Source of the DNA: Thelephora terrestris | Lineage: Eukaryota > Basidiomycota > Agaricomycetes > Thelephorales > Thelephoraceae | Direction of reading: 5' to 3' | DNA: 64,000 bases | Assembly: GCA_015956445.1 (NCBI GenBank) | Contig: WIUZ02000005.1 | Span: forward strand, 310,001-374,000 | In this document: one piece after another, positions 13,090 through 24,688 of the stretch | Position numbering within the stretch: position 1 is the stretch's first letter | Layout of the letters: each line of letters opens with the position of its first letter | Position numbers and translations under genes: made by a program | The notes under the pieces: model-generated | Databases searched by the model: none | The model's input: the letters and a program-made list of their open reading frames with translations, nothing else | What the model was told of the DNA's origin: nothing

Positions 13090-13896
13090 ATGTTCAAGAA
13101 GCTCAGGTAGGTCTACAATAAATCCTTGCGATGGTGATAAACCCGGGGAAGCTGACCTCCCTCTCGCAGCACACTTCTCCTCGCCCTCCCCCTCATCTCG
13201 GCCTTGACGCTCAACCAACCCACGACGCAAGTCTACTCTTCCAGCCAAATTGACGTCTCATGGACGGTTGCTTCTGGAGATCCCACCGCGTTCGACATTT
13301 GTCAGTTCCCCTTGTCTCGTGCCCCTAAAGGAATGAAACTAAACACACGTCCTTCACCCACAGACCTGGACAATCCTAGCTTCCGCAATACGTTCGCGGT
13401 GGCTAACAACGTCCAGACCTCAAATGGATCCATCAACATCACTCTTCCAGCAGTTCCAGAGGGGTGAGTTTCAGTTCTCTCAATCCCGGTTCATCGGGAC
13501 TAGGAATTTACACCCCGTGCAGACCAGGATACTATCTGCAAGCCTCCCCTGTAGGGAATGTCAACACCGTGCTTTCCCAGACCAGTACATTCGATATCGC
13601 TGCAGCCCTCTCTTCCTCGCTCTCCCCTACCTCATCTGGAACTGGCACTGTGTACGTGTTGCACTCATCAGGTCACCAGGCGAAACTAACTTACTTTCCC
13701 TCACAGTTCTTCTGGGACCGGCTTGAGCGCAACTACCCCGACGTCGACCCCCTTGAGTGGTTCATCCTCCTCGAGTTCCTCCACCGTCCTTCCTACCGGT
13801 TCTTTCAATGGTGGTAGTAACGGCGCTCTTACTTTCACTGGCATCGGTGCCACCGTTGTTGGTGCCCTTGTTGCTGCTGGAGCCTTCTTTGCCTGA
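13090..13896 (+). CDS. Secreted Kre9/Knh1-like GPI-anchored Ser/Thr-rich protein
   Basis: Spliced exons give a signal peptide (MFKKLSTLLLALPLISA) followed by one Kre9/KNH domain (PF10342 type): LTLNQPTTQVYSSSQIDVSW, then ASGDPTAFDIYLDNPSF, NGSINITLPAVPEG and GYYLQASPVGN. A Ser/Thr/Gly-rich stalk follows ([20 protein letters not shown]). The protein ends in a hydrophobic tail (GIGATVVGALVAAGAFFA) preceded by small residues, which fits GPI anchoring. Such proteins sit at the plasma membrane or cell wall; Kre9 itself is needed for beta-1,6-glucan, but that role is not proven for these shorter basidiomycete relatives. The first exon is just 17 nt, with the intron inside the signal peptide. The first ATG after the TATA box is used. 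Confidence 0.85.
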
Positions 13897-14140
13897 GCAT
13901 AGGTTTTCCCTGAAAGAAATGCGGACTTATCTCTCTACGAAATTCATTTAATGCATATGGACTCGGACTTTCACGCAGACATTTTGTTGTTGGTACATTC
14001 ACGGCCGATAATCAACTCGTTTCCAACCCCCCTAGCCAAGCTGAAAGGCTCGGATCAAGTGTCACTTTTTTCGGTGAGATAATTATGATTTTTTAGCAAA
14101 TGTAGGGAGGTGGACCGGACCGGACTACGCTGACTTATAT

Positions 14141-16197
14141 CTACCTGTCTACCTCGCTGTTTGGGAATGAATCTGTGAGCATTGTATCTGTAAGAGTGAG
14201 CACTTGCACGTACCCGAACACGAGATCCTGTGTGCGATGCCAGTGAGATCCCAAGAATTTCATGGAAGGTCAAGAATAGCTCACCATTGTACCAATGATG
14301 GCGACCGCGTCGGCAATGAGATGCTAGGAAAAGGTTAGCATAACGAAGTGAACACCCATCGCACAGGTATGAACATACGTCTGTAGAAGCATGTCAGGTA
14401 AGCACAATAAACAACAGGAAAGGACTCACGTCTCATCATGAAATCAGCACCAGCAAGGTGAGCAAAACCGGGGGCACGGATGCTACACCGGTATGGTCGG
14501 TTCGAGCCATCACTAGATAACCAAGCACTTTAGTGCCGTCAACAGGGAGCGAGGGGACTTTGGCTTACGACACGAGGTAGACTCCCATCTCTCCCTTGGG
14601 GGCTTCGATGGCAGAGTAAGTCTCGCCGGGTGGGACAGAGTAACCCTCGCTAAAGAGCTTGAAGTGGTGGATGAGAGATTCCATACTTTCCTTCATTGAA
14701 GCACGCGGTGGCGGCACGAGCTTGTGGTCGTCGACCCGGACGGCACCTTCGGTGATCTTGTTCAAACACTAGGAGGTTTCTTCAGTCAGCCGCGAGGCCA
14801 GACATCGGGGCGCTCAGGACGAACCTGATTAATGATCCTCAAACTCTCCCTGAATTCTTGTACACGACAGATATAACGGTCGTAGCAGTCTCCATTAAGT
14901 CCGATGGGAACATCGAACTCGACCTTTTTGTAGTGTGAGCACCCCGAAAGCGCAGAAGGCAAAGGAGACAATTCGGACCTCGTCGTACTTATCGTAGGGA
15001 GCGATCTTTCTCAGGTCCCACTTGATGCCACTACCGCGCAGCATGACTCCGGAGAAGCTGAAATCCATGGCCTCCTTAGCAGTAACAACGCCGATGCCGA
15101 CCGTCCTTTGTTTCCAGATTCGGTTTCCGGTTACAACCTCCTCGATCTCGTCCACTCGAGATGAGAACTGAGTAGCCCATTTGTAGATGTCTTCCAACAA
15201 TCCGTGGGGAAGGTCAAATGCAACTCCGCCTGGTCGAACGTACGCGGCGTGGAGGCGAGCACCGGATACACGCTCGTAGAATTCCATGAGCTTCTCGCGC
15301 TCTTCGAAACCCCACAAGAAGGGAGTCAACGCGCCAACGTCCATGGCATGGGTGAGGACGGCCATCAGGTCTAGTCACACGACTTGTCCTTAGCGGCTGT
15401 TCCAAGTCAAACGAGGGGTGAGAAAACGCACGATTGAGGACACGGGTGATCTCTCCGAACAGAGTGCGAATCCATTTGGCACGTTCTGGAACCTCAATGT
15501 TGAGCAACTTTTCGACGGCAAGCGAGTAACACAGTTCGTTCGTCACTGGTGGTGATTATTAAACGGAACATTGATAGAAGTGTGGATGTTCCTACTCATG
15601 GAGACATAATCAAGCCGGTCAAAGTATGGGAGGGCTTGGGTGTAAGTCTTGTACTCGATGAGCTTCTCCGTTCCACGGTGCAAAAGACCGATATGCTGGA
15701 AGTAATTTTGTTGAGTCGATTGTGACATTATTGCAAGGAGCCGTCTGGGCTCACCGGGTCGGCCCGCAGGATTTCCTCTCCGTTGAGTTCGAGAATTAAA
15801 CGCAACACTCCGTGAGCAGCAGGATGTTGAGGACTGAAACAGGTTTGCTCAGTAATAGCTCGATGATCCAGCCCGATTTCCTCACCCAAAGTTCACTGTA
15901 AACCAGGAAACGCGTAGGCAAATTATACGTTCTGAAGTCTGCCAGGTGAGGTGACGTACCGGTAAAATGCCTCATTTTTGCTTCTTTCCTAGAACCGGAT
16001 TCCGCCAAAATATCAGAGGCATGCATGCCATGCAAGTCTTCAACGGTGTGGCTATCGAAAACGTTCTTCGCTCCGGTTGTCTTGGCCGCCTGCTGTGCTG
16101 AAGAAAGCTGATGCAGAGCAGAGGTCGAAGAAAGAGACCTCTGAAAAATCCTTGGAGAACACGAGCATAGCTGGCGTCGCAGCACAGTGGACGCCAT
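14141..16197 (-). CDS. nuo-49: NADH:ubiquinone oxidoreductase 49-kDa subunit (NDUFS2)
   Basis: This is the matrix-arm subunit of complex I that helps form the quinone site. A mitochondrial presequence ([20 protein letters not shown]) is followed by [84 protein letters not shown] and [11 protein letters not shown]. It ends [15 protein letters not shown]...GTMDLVFGEVDR, the invariant terminus. About ten short introns split it. One exon is only 10 nt (15886-15895), supplying the VNFG junction. The last exon is also tiny and encodes EVDR and the stop. The gene is divergent from ATG27, with 113 bp between start codons. Confidence 0.92.
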
Positions 16198-16310
16198 CGA
16201 GGAATGCGGAACGTGTGTGGTCGGAGGAGGAAGTGGGAGGGTTCGGTTCGGAGTCGCAGCCCGCGTCCAATCAGCGTTTGGCTGTTGTTCCCTCCATCAC
16301 ACCTCCCACA

Positions 16311-17500
16311 ATGAAGTGCGCTACAGCGGCAACACTCGTCCTCCTCGCCCTCGCCGCGTCCGCGCGTGACGAAAAATCGTGCACGGTGCACGACAGCGAA
16401 GGGACGTACTACGATCTGAGTGGACTAACTGCGAAGTAGCAAGCTGTCCAATCGCGTTTCCGTGGATAAAGCAAACTGATTTCGGCTAGTGCAGAAAGGA
16501 CTATTCCTTTACGACGTTCGAAGGACGCGAATACTACATCAACGTTTGCAAAAGCGTACAAACAGAGACCTGGGCCCTCGAAGATTCTGGCGAAGTGGGT
16601 GGTTTCACGAGGAAGGATCGAGGCGATTTCTCGATAGGGTGAGTGTTCGATCTCATTTATCTTTGAACGCACGATTGAACCTGACGGTGTAGGAAAGTAA
16701 ACACCACGATTGACGTTAGAGATGGGCATCCGCTGCTGATAATGAAGGATGGATCAAACTGTATAGCCGGGGGCGATTTGAAGGCTTCGACTGCTATCAG
16801 GTTCATCTGCGACACTTCCGTAACTTCTACTGGTCCGTGCCGATGATGCATCTCCTATGGATCGTCACTTATCCTCGCTTTCAGGCCAACCACAGTTACT
16901 TGCGGAACTACCACCTCAGGATACAACTGCTTGCGCGTTCTTCATCGAATGGCGCACCAGCGTATGTCGCAGCCTCCACGCCTTCTGATTCCCAGCCTAA
17001 CACCTTTGCAGTACGCATGCCCGACCTCCGAAGGCGTCGGATTCTTCGGAGGAATTGGATTCATCATCCTTTCGTCAGTATTGATCTGTCACCCCGTCCA
17101 CACGAGCTAAAACCATGCTTCCAGAATCATCGCATTGATCGTGGCTTGGGCACTATTCACGGTCTTATGGAACCGCTTCATGCTTGGACTTCGCGGGGCT
17201 GACCAGCTACCGACAATCCCCTTCGACTCTGTGCCCAACGTCGATCTCTCCGCGGTCAAAGGCAGCGTCCGCAAATTTACTAGCCGAATGGGTCTCAACA
17301 TGGGCCGCTGGGGGAGCCGCAACAGCTTCCAGGGATTTTCTGGTGATGGGATTACGAGATCTGGGTTTTCAAGGCTGCCTTCGAGTCATGAAGAGGCGGC
17401 GCACATGCTGGGCGAAGACGAAGATGAAGAAGATATCGAGAGCCCGATACAAATTGTGAGACCACCGGGCATGGATTCGGAAGGAAATGTCCGTTTGTAA
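16311..17500 (+). CDS. ATG27: Autophagy protein ATG27-like type I membrane protein
   Basis: ATG27 is a Golgi/endosome/vacuole membrane protein that helps Atg9 traffic in autophagy. A signal peptide (MKCATAATLVLLALAASA) is followed by a lumenal MRH-like region with spaced cysteines: KSCTVHDSEGTYYDLSGL, YYINVCKSVQTE, LIMKDGSNCIAGG and IRFICDTSV. A second part includes TTVTCGTTTSGY and YACPTSEGVGFFGG. One transmembrane segment (FGGIGFIILSIIALIVAWALF) precedes a cytosolic tail with an acidic patch (EDEDEEDIESPI) and a terminal hydrophobic pair typical of sorting signals. Several 50-60 nt introns are present. The C-terminal exon from the membrane segment on is clear; the inner exon edges around 16830-17050 are less certain. 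Confidence 0.8.
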
Positions 17501-17648
17501 AGACTTCAAAGCTCTGTCATGTAGTCGTGTATCCGTGAAACTGCGGTGGTACCAAACAGGCGCTCTTTTGAGTGGCTGGCGTAGTCGATCGACGGTATAC
17601 CAAATCTGGATCAGTGTAAAAACCTTCTCATTCTCTTAGCCACCAGAA

Positions 17649-19445
17649 ATGCCTCCCAAGTCCATATTCCGACAACCAGGAGCGAGACACTTCCAGCTCG
17701 TCCATCGCTCGCAGCGAGATCCCCTGATTCACGATTCCGAAGCAAGCAAGCATGTCTTGAAGGAGTTCGAACGAGATAATCAGAAGGTCTGTCAGCCTTT
17801 GACCCTCCTCATCTGGCCGTTGCTGAAAAGTGCGCAAGTAGGGTAAAGCTCGCGCCGTATCTTTTGCTGACGATGACCTCGCCGTTGGCCCTGGAGAAAG
17901 GCCGAATGTCGGCGAAGCCGCAAACTATGGGATCTTCTACGATGATACCGAATACGATTATATGCAACATCTGAAGCCCGTGGGGCTACAAGAAGATGGG
18001 GTGGAGAGTGTTCTGATAGAGGCTCCTTCTGTGCAGAAGGGTAAAGGTAAAGCTGGAAGGGCACAAGCCCCAATCCAGCTTGTGGACGACCTACCGAAGG
18101 AGGCTTTACCCTCCAAACAGGAGCTACCTCGAAACTACGAATCGCAGGAGGCAATTCCCTCCTCGATCTCCGGCTTCCAGCCGGATATGGATCCCCATCT
18201 ACGGCAGACGCTAGAGGCGCTTGAAGATGATGCGTTTGTGAATGGCGATTTGGAGGATGACTTTTTCGGAGAGCTCCTCGCGGACGGCGAAAGGGGTTCT
18301 GATGAGGATCCTGGGTTTGAGTTCGGTGAGTGGGGTGCTGAGAATGGTGAGGAGGAGGAAGTGGGTGTTGAGGATTGGCAAACGGCTGTGAGGAAGTTCA
18401 AACAAGCTCAGAAGAACGGACCGGACGGTGCAGATTCGGATGAGGAGGGATACTCAGAGGGCGGAGATACTGTTGGTTCCATGCCACAGTTCTCTGTCAT
18501 TGGGGGGAAGAAGCGACGGAAGGGCTCGTCTGAGGCATCAGGCTACAGCATGAGTAGCTCGTCGATGTTCAGGAATGCCGGTCTCACGATGATTGACGAG
18601 CGGTTTGATCAGGTCTGTAGGTTTTCCTGAGCGATTTTTGTTGCTGATTCAAACCTCGCGATAGATCGAGAAAGAATATGCGTCGGACGAGGAGATCTCT
18701 GACTCTCAATCCCAAGGCACTGACGAGGCGCCTGAGCTGCTGGAAGCCCGGGATGACTTTGCGGCGATGATGAATGAGTTCCTGGACGAGTACGAAATCC
18801 TTGGTGGGAAGATGAAGCCGAAGCTGGAGGGCGATACCAATATTGAGAAATTGGATACATTCCGGAGGGCTCTTGGACCGGTTACCATCCGTGACTACGA
18901 TGAGAAGGATGATGGGGACTTGCCCATGCCAGTGGATATCGACGATGCGAAGGACACATGGGATTGTGAAACCATTCTCAGTAGGTTTCCACGACCAGAC
19001 CCCTCCGCCGTGAGCTTATGTTTGGCATCCCACAGCGACTTACAGTAATCTCGAAAACCACCCGCGGTTGATCAGGGCCCGGGATGCAAAGGCTATTTCG
19101 AAGATCAGGTTACACCCCAAAACTGGATTGCCTACCACCACAAAGGTGACTCCTCTGAAGATGGAAGACCTATCAGAGGAGGACGAGGATGATGGAGATC
19201 GGCGTATGTCATTTGCTTCCGTCAAGGTTAAGCTCGCTGACGTCAGATCAGCCCTGAAGGTTCCGGTGACCCGGCTAAAAGGAGAATCAAAGGAGGAAAA
19301 GAAATCTCGGAAGAACGCGGCAAAGGAGGAGCGACGGAACCGTCGGGTCGAGAAGAAAGCGACCAGGACGGAGTTTACCATCGAGTTGAAGAAACAGCAG
19401 ATGAGCGCGGCCCAAAAGGAAAAGTCGCGGATGAAGAAGCTTTGA
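17649..19445 (+). CDS. LTV1: Ribosome biogenesis factor LTV1
   Basis: LTV1 binds the 40S subunit precursor near Rps3 and Rps20, and is needed for late small-subunit maturation and nuclear export. The spliced protein starts MPPKSIFRQPGARHFQLVHR SQRDPL, the conserved N-terminus, then GIFYDDTEYDYMQHLKPVG, another family hallmark. The middle is strongly acidic (GDLEDDFFGELLADGE, EEEEVGVEDW). The C-terminus has DEFLDEYEILGGKMKP-type sequence, NHPRLIRAR and a basic helical end (KEEKKSRKNAAKEERRNRR...KEKSRMKKL). Three introns are seen, one each after DNQK, RFDQ and ETILS. The gene converges on the glutaredoxin gene with 86 bp between stops. Confidence 0.9.
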
Positions 19446-19531
19446 TTCTATATGCAAACGATTTACAGCGTGTAGATATTCGTGTGTGTACTCGGGATGG
19501 GTGGGATATTTCTAGAAGAGAGATAGGTGCT

Positions 19532-19955
19532 TCATGCGCTTCCTTCAACGAGAGCAACGAGCTGGCCCTGTTGCTGGATTGATATGAGTTTGTCGCAACC
19601 TGGGTAAGGCGGTCAGCAGGGAACATCTGAGAAGGGTTCAGTGGGAACGTGCCTCCTACGTGATCCTTGTTGATGAAGATGTTGGGGACGGTCTTCTGCC
19701 TAGTCTTCTCTGCGAGGTACTCCTGGATTGCGGTGCCATCATCAGCGAGATCGAGCCTGGGTCCTATAATCAGCTTTTCGAGTAGAAGGTTAGAGAAAGG
19801 GTGGCATACTCCTTCACGTAGATCTGGCCCTTCAAATGAGGGAAGGTGGTATTGATGAGGTTCTTTGCCCGCGTGCAGAATGGGCAATAAGACTTGGAGA
19901 ATATGGCGATTTTGTGGGCGGCGATGGCGTCTTCAACGGTTTGCTTGGCAGACAT
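19532..19955 (-). CDS. Dithiol glutaredoxin
   Basis: A glutathione-dependent thiol-disulfide oxidoreductase of about 100 residues. It starts MSAKQTVEDAIAAHKIAIFS, followed by the active site SYCPFCTRAKNL (CPFC instead of the more common CPYC). Then come YVKELDLADDGTAIQEYLAE, TVPNIFINKDHVGG with the cis-Pro TVP and GG-C-D motifs, and the end CDKLISIQQQGQLVALVEGSA. Removing the second intron (19600-19652) requires a GC donor (GGAG|GCACGT) and restores HVGGCDKL exactly. ATG 19955 is chosen over an in-frame upstream ATG at 20183 because a TATA box lies between them and the upstream part resembles no presequence. The protein is therefore probably cytosolic. Confidence 0.9.
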
Positions 19956-20010
19956 GGTTGTTGCGGGGGAAGAGGTTGCTAGTTTGGAGAAGATGGCCCC
20001 AAAGGTCCTG

Positions 20011-20018
20011 TTATATAT
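20011..20018 (-). promoter_or_regulatory. TATA box of the glutaredoxin gene
   Basis: Read on the minus strand, the sequence is catatataa, about 60 bp upstream of the ATG at 19955. It lies inside the 151-bp divergent promoter shared with NIF3 and argues against the longer upstream reading of the glutaredoxin frame. Confidence 0.5.
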
Positions 20019-20106
20019 GCCCTGGATCATGTAGGCTGAGCAAGCTGGCACGAGTGAATTATAAACGTGATTCGTTCGCTCGTGACCTCCTCGTGACCTT
20101 CCACCG

Positions 20107-21243
20107 ATGACAACGCCAGCCCAAATAATCTCGAGAGCATTCGAGAGGATCGCACCCCTGAGGCTTGCTGAGAAATGGGACAATGTTGGCCCCGTGCATC
20201 CCTTGCTGAGCGGTAATGAAGGCTGACAAACTTTTACCTCCAGGTCGGACTCATCCTTGGTACATACATCGTTCCATCCTTACGCCGAGCCATCTCTGGT
20301 TAATCCCGCTCAATCTTACAGAAGCTCCGATTTCCCGTCAGAACGCGAACAGGATTCTGCTTACCATTGAGTCAGTTACATCATCTCCTAGTGACTTCAT
20401 CCGCCCTCCCACCAACGTCGATCCTCTCCTGAAGCTTAACCTCTGCCGTGGTCGAAGAGGCGATAAGCACGCGAACTGCAGCAATCATTAGCTACCACCC
20501 GCCCATCTTCAAGCCCCTTTCATCTTTTACACTGACGAATCCTCTGCAAAAGTCCCTGCTTCTTTGCACGGCTCATGGTATCTCCGTCTTCTCTCCCCAT
20601 ACGGCATTGGATAGTGTCAAAGGAGGGATCAATGACTGGTTAAGTGATATTGTCCAAGCGGCTGCTCCAGGCTCCGTCGAGTATGTCGGGGCCCCAAAAG
20701 AAGATGAGCTCGGTGGTGAGGGTCGACTGGTCAGATTTCAACAACCAGTGGAATTGGGCAGTCTTGTGAACGTGATCAAAAGGGGTCTCGGTTTGTCAGC
20801 TGGTATGTGCCGAGCCATTGGTCACTCATTTATTTGCGGTCACTCACTTCCTCCACCATTCCGAAAGTCCAACTCGGCCGCTCGGCTCACCCGCGCTCAG
20901 ACAAGGTCACGTCGGTGGCTATATGCGCCGGTAGTGGTGGTTCTATGCTGCTTGGCGCCGACGCCGATGTTTACTTCACGGGAGAGATGTCCCACGTAAG
21001 TCTACCCGCTCGGTAATCTGGGACTCTACTTCGGGCTTATCTTGTCAATTGTAGCACGAGGTGTTGGCGGCTGTTGCAAGTGGTCGGCACGTAGTGCTAT
21101 GCGGGCACACCAACACAGAACGCGGATATCTGCCCACGCTTGCTGAAAAGCTGAGGGCTGAACTCAAGGACACCAACTTTGGGGGGGAGAGTGTAGAGGT
21201 TCACGTCTCGTCCAAAGATAGACATCCTCTGGACATTCTATGA
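20107..21243 (+). CDS. NIF3-like (GTP cyclohydrolase 1 type 2) family protein
   Basis: The NIF3 family has a toroidal hexamer fold with a dinuclear metal site; its cellular role in fungi is unclear. The spliced protein begins MTTPAQIISRAFERIAPLRL AEKWDNVG, the conserved opening. It continues with ILLTIDLTPSVVEEAISTRT, ISYHPPIFKPLSSFTL (metal-binding HP motif), GISVFSPHTALDSVKGGIND WL, and the second half DKVTSVAICAGSGGSMLLGA DADVYFTGEMSHHEVLAAVA. GHTNTERGYLP supplies the last ligands. Intron removal is needed at LGLSA|VQLGRS and at EMSH|HEVL. ATG 20107 is the first in frame. It is divergent from glutaredoxin. Confidence 0.88.
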
Positions 21244-22711
21244 ACGCTATGCAGTTACCCCGCTAAACGTGCATATAATAACTTTTCCGACGTTCCCTCG
21301 GGCAATGCAAGGTCACCACCGATTAGACCATCAACCCGTGAATGTGGTACCTTGACTTCTAGTATGGCTGATCCCTCTCTCACCCTTTAGAGCTCTACAG
21401 GGCCACTGAATTTCCCGGTCGGCAAAGCCTGAGATCCTCAGCTCTCAGTTGACATCCTTTGCCGCTACACGGGGGGATAAAGTTAGATAACGTTTTCTCT
21501 GCGGGTCCTTTCGCATCGTGACATCTATGATTCGCTGGAAATTTGTTTTGGGCACGTGGGTCCCACATAACGGTCCCGCAAAGGTACGTGCCTGTCGAGG
21601 GGAGTTCGTGGTTCTCAACGTTTTAGCAGCTGACGCGACAACTACCCAAGTTCTGGAACATATGATCCACTCATCACAAACCCTCCAAACCCTACAATCG
21701 CATGCCGTGTCGGTTGATCATCATGAAGGGTACCGTCCTTGCGCAAGCATCACGATAGGGTAATCGCAAAGCCTGCTGAGGTTCCAGCCACCCTAAATCT
21801 TACTGCCGGGCGCATTTGCGGTACTTCCGGAAGTTTGGTTTTTGCCATTACCATCGTCGCACCAGTGCAGTCCAAGGCCGGAGCGGGTTTTCCACCCCTC
21901 GCGCCCAGCCGAAACAGTGGTCGGGGTTATCACGAGTGCGGGGGCAACGCATACCATCCTTGTCCTCAACTTTTCTTTCCCCACCGTTGTGATCGATCAA
22001 TGTGGGCTGCGGAGGAATGCACAGGAGTGGACCCTCGAATTATCGCCTCCATCTATCCAACCACCCGGTCTCACCCCCCTCGTGTTTCTCCCCCGATCTC
22101 AGTCTGACGGGTTCCATTATCAAGGCTCGATTGGGGCGTGGGCGTGCCTGTTGTTCGAACGTGCACTTCGTTGTTAGCATATGCGTTTCAGGGCGTTTCA
22201 GAGGGCGACAATGGATTTGAGCCGGGACACGTGGATAAGCAGTCATTCACGCTCGGGAGAATCGGAGGCACGATCTCTGCACGCCCACGGGTGTATCCAG
22301 GCCCGGATGTGGCTTGGCTCGAAACCGGGAGGTGCTTGATGAGAAGATGGGCTTGGCATCTGGGGTATTGCAATTGGATTTTTGACCGCTTCGGATCTCT
22401 TGAAGAGATAACGTTGAACGTGGGGGATCTATAAAGCGCGCGCTTACTCCTAAACACACCCCTCAACATGAGATTGTGGATCTGTCGCAACCGGGATCTC
22501 AAAGGGGCCAGATAAGCGAGCAGCTGAGTGGGCGTGAAGCCAACGGCAAAGGAACCTTCCTGAACTGGGTTGTAACTTGTGAGTCGGTTGAAAGTCAGGA
22601 CTAATCCTTTAAGCGGAGACGAGGAGGTACATAAAACGTGGAGGTTGGTGAGTACGGTTTACCAGTTCCCGAACCAGTCCTTCCTTCATCTAAAACTCCT
22701 CTAAACTAGCG
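21244..22711. other. Intergenic region with unassigned frames
   Basis: About 1.5 kb without a recognised gene. Plus-strand frames at 21518-21763, 21842-22177 and 22138-22434 have coding-like composition in places, but no motif and no splice pattern that joins them convincingly. A TATA-like ctataaag (near 22429) and acataaaac (near 22630) lie upstream of the pectate lyase gene. No CaaX-ending short frame was found on the plus strand here. Confidence 0.4.
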
Positions 22712-24351
22712 ATGAACTGCTTTGTTTTTCTCCTCGTCGTTCTTGCTGGGCTGATCTCGTCCGCTGCCGCCAAGGTTCAAATCTACGGCCAATGTGGAGG
22801 TCAGTACCCGTCACTTTTCCTTGTTATTCGACGGCCTGCATGACCTCTGTTTCCTACTGCGATAGGCGCGGGATACAAGGGGGATGTGACTTGTGTCAGC
22901 GGCACTGTTTGCTTTGTAAGTTTTGACCTCTTCCTTGAGAACGGGTCTGATCGCACTCGGGCCCCGAAGGTCGTGAACAAATACTACTCTCAGTGTAACT
23001 ATCGCATACCGTTAATTAAGACCCCAATAGCTTACCGGAAATCTTCTAGGCAGAAATATCCCAGCCATCAGAGCCAGTGATACCGTTTCTGGCTATGCCG
23101 CGCTCGGAGGGTATGCAATATCAGCTGGTTATACCTCAATTCTCGCTGACTGCCTGACCGATTCACAGTACCACCGGAGGCGCTGGTGGGCCCACCGTTC
23201 GAGTCTCAACCCTAGATGCCCTCAAGGCTGCGGTTGCAGGAAACTCTCCCAAGACGGTTATTCTCACTTGTATGTCGGTTGTGATTTTCTATCTTCTGGA
23301 TGACAAACGCCTCGGTAGCTTCCCTCAGTGGAAACGAGTCTATTAAAATCGGCGCGAATAAATCCGTCGTATGTGTGACATCTGGGTTCGAGTCCTTGCT
23401 TGTAGCTCACAAAGTATCGATTAGTTGGGTGCAAACGGAGGGGTCACCCTTCACGGTGTCGGACTCCGGATCTTGGGGGTTTCAAACGTGATCGTTCGGT
23501 ATGATACTTCTGCCAGATACAATCGTGACATTCTGACCTTTGAAATCTGCAGAAACCTTAAAATATCTAAGGTCTTGGCATCCGCTGGGGATGCGATCGG
23601 AGTTCAGGTCCGTTGAATTGTTCAATGATTGTGATTGATGTCATAGATTTGATTTTCGGTTAGAAATCTTCTAGGGTTTGGGTCGATCATGTAGATCTTT
23701 TTTCGGACATGGACCATGACAAGGACTTCGTGAGTGCGGTGACACCTGGGATCGGCTTAATCCTTACTTTACGCAGTACGATGGACTTCTCGACATCACT
23801 CATGGATCCACCTTCGTGACTGTTTCCTGGTCGTACTTGCACGATGTTCGTCCCTCTCTTTATGACGATTCAATTGCTACTCACAGCCCAATAGCACTGG
23901 AAAGTCTCCCTCGTCGGTCACTCAGATGACAACGGCGCAGAGGACAAGGCCCTGACCGTGACATACCACAACAACTACTTCGCCAACGCCAACTCCCGTA
24001 ACCCTTCGTTTCGCTTTGGAACTGGCCAGTGAGCGTCACCCATCCGTTTCGAGACCGCGTACTTATGATCTCAGCATTTATAACAACTACTATGACAACG
24101 TCGGGGATGGAATCGATACCCGAAAAGGTGCTCAGCTTTTGGTTGAGAACAATGTGTTTGTCTCGACCAAGAAGGCCTTGTTTTCTACGGATAACGGCTA
24201 CGCTGTTGCCAGAGGCAACGATTTCGGTGGCGCCGTCAACGATGCTCCCGCTGGCACTCTCACTTCCGTTCCTTACAAGTACACGTTGTCTTCGCTTGAC
24301 TCCGTTAGGTCTGGAGTCCCCTCCGGTGCTGGTGCAAGTCTCTCTTTTTAA
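22712..24351 (+). CDS. Secreted pectate lyase (PL1) with N-terminal CBM1
   Basis: This enzyme should cleave polygalacturonan by beta-elimination outside the cell. A signal peptide (MNCFVFLLVVLAGLISSAAA) is followed directly by a fungal cellulose-binding module (VQIYGQCGGAGYKGDVTC, then YYSQC), a short linker, and a PL1 beta-helix. Landmarks are VSGYAALGGTTGGAGGPTVR, ESIKIGANKSVLGANGGV, NVIVRNLKISKV, VWVDHVDLFSDMDHDKDFYD GLLDI and TVSWSYLHDHWKVSLVGHSD. The catalytic region follows, with NANSRNPSFRFGTGHIYNNY and GIDTRKGAQLLVENNVF. Nine or more introns of about 50 nt interrupt it. Asp pairs and RxPxxR-like arginines fit an active enzyme. The CBM1 suggests docking on cellulose within plant walls. 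Confidence 0.88.
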
Positions 24352-24688
24352 GTCCTGACTTCTTAAGCCACGACATAAATGCATATCGCAGCTAGTCTCT
24401 CTCTTGACCACACCCCTTTTACCGCCTACTCTTTCCTTGCGTTGATCGCAGCGTTATATAAAATATATGTAAATCACCAATGTTTACCTCCGGTTTCCAT
24501 GGCGTTGGGAGGTTGAGCATTCAAATTGTCCCCAATCGATGGGATGACTGGCACGCCCATGAGACCGATCAAAACAACATATGGGGTATAGCATGGTTTT
24601 CGATGCGTATTTGCCTTTGTCAGCCCCTCCGTTCGACCGTTCGACCTACTTGTAGGCCGTTGTCCGCAGTTGACCAGACCGCCTTCAG

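Noticed and set aside
19956-20183. Upstream N-terminal extension of glutaredoxin from ATG 20183
   Set aside because: A TATA box lies between the two ATGs and the extension overlaps the start of the divergent NIF3 gene; the peptide is not a convincing presequence.
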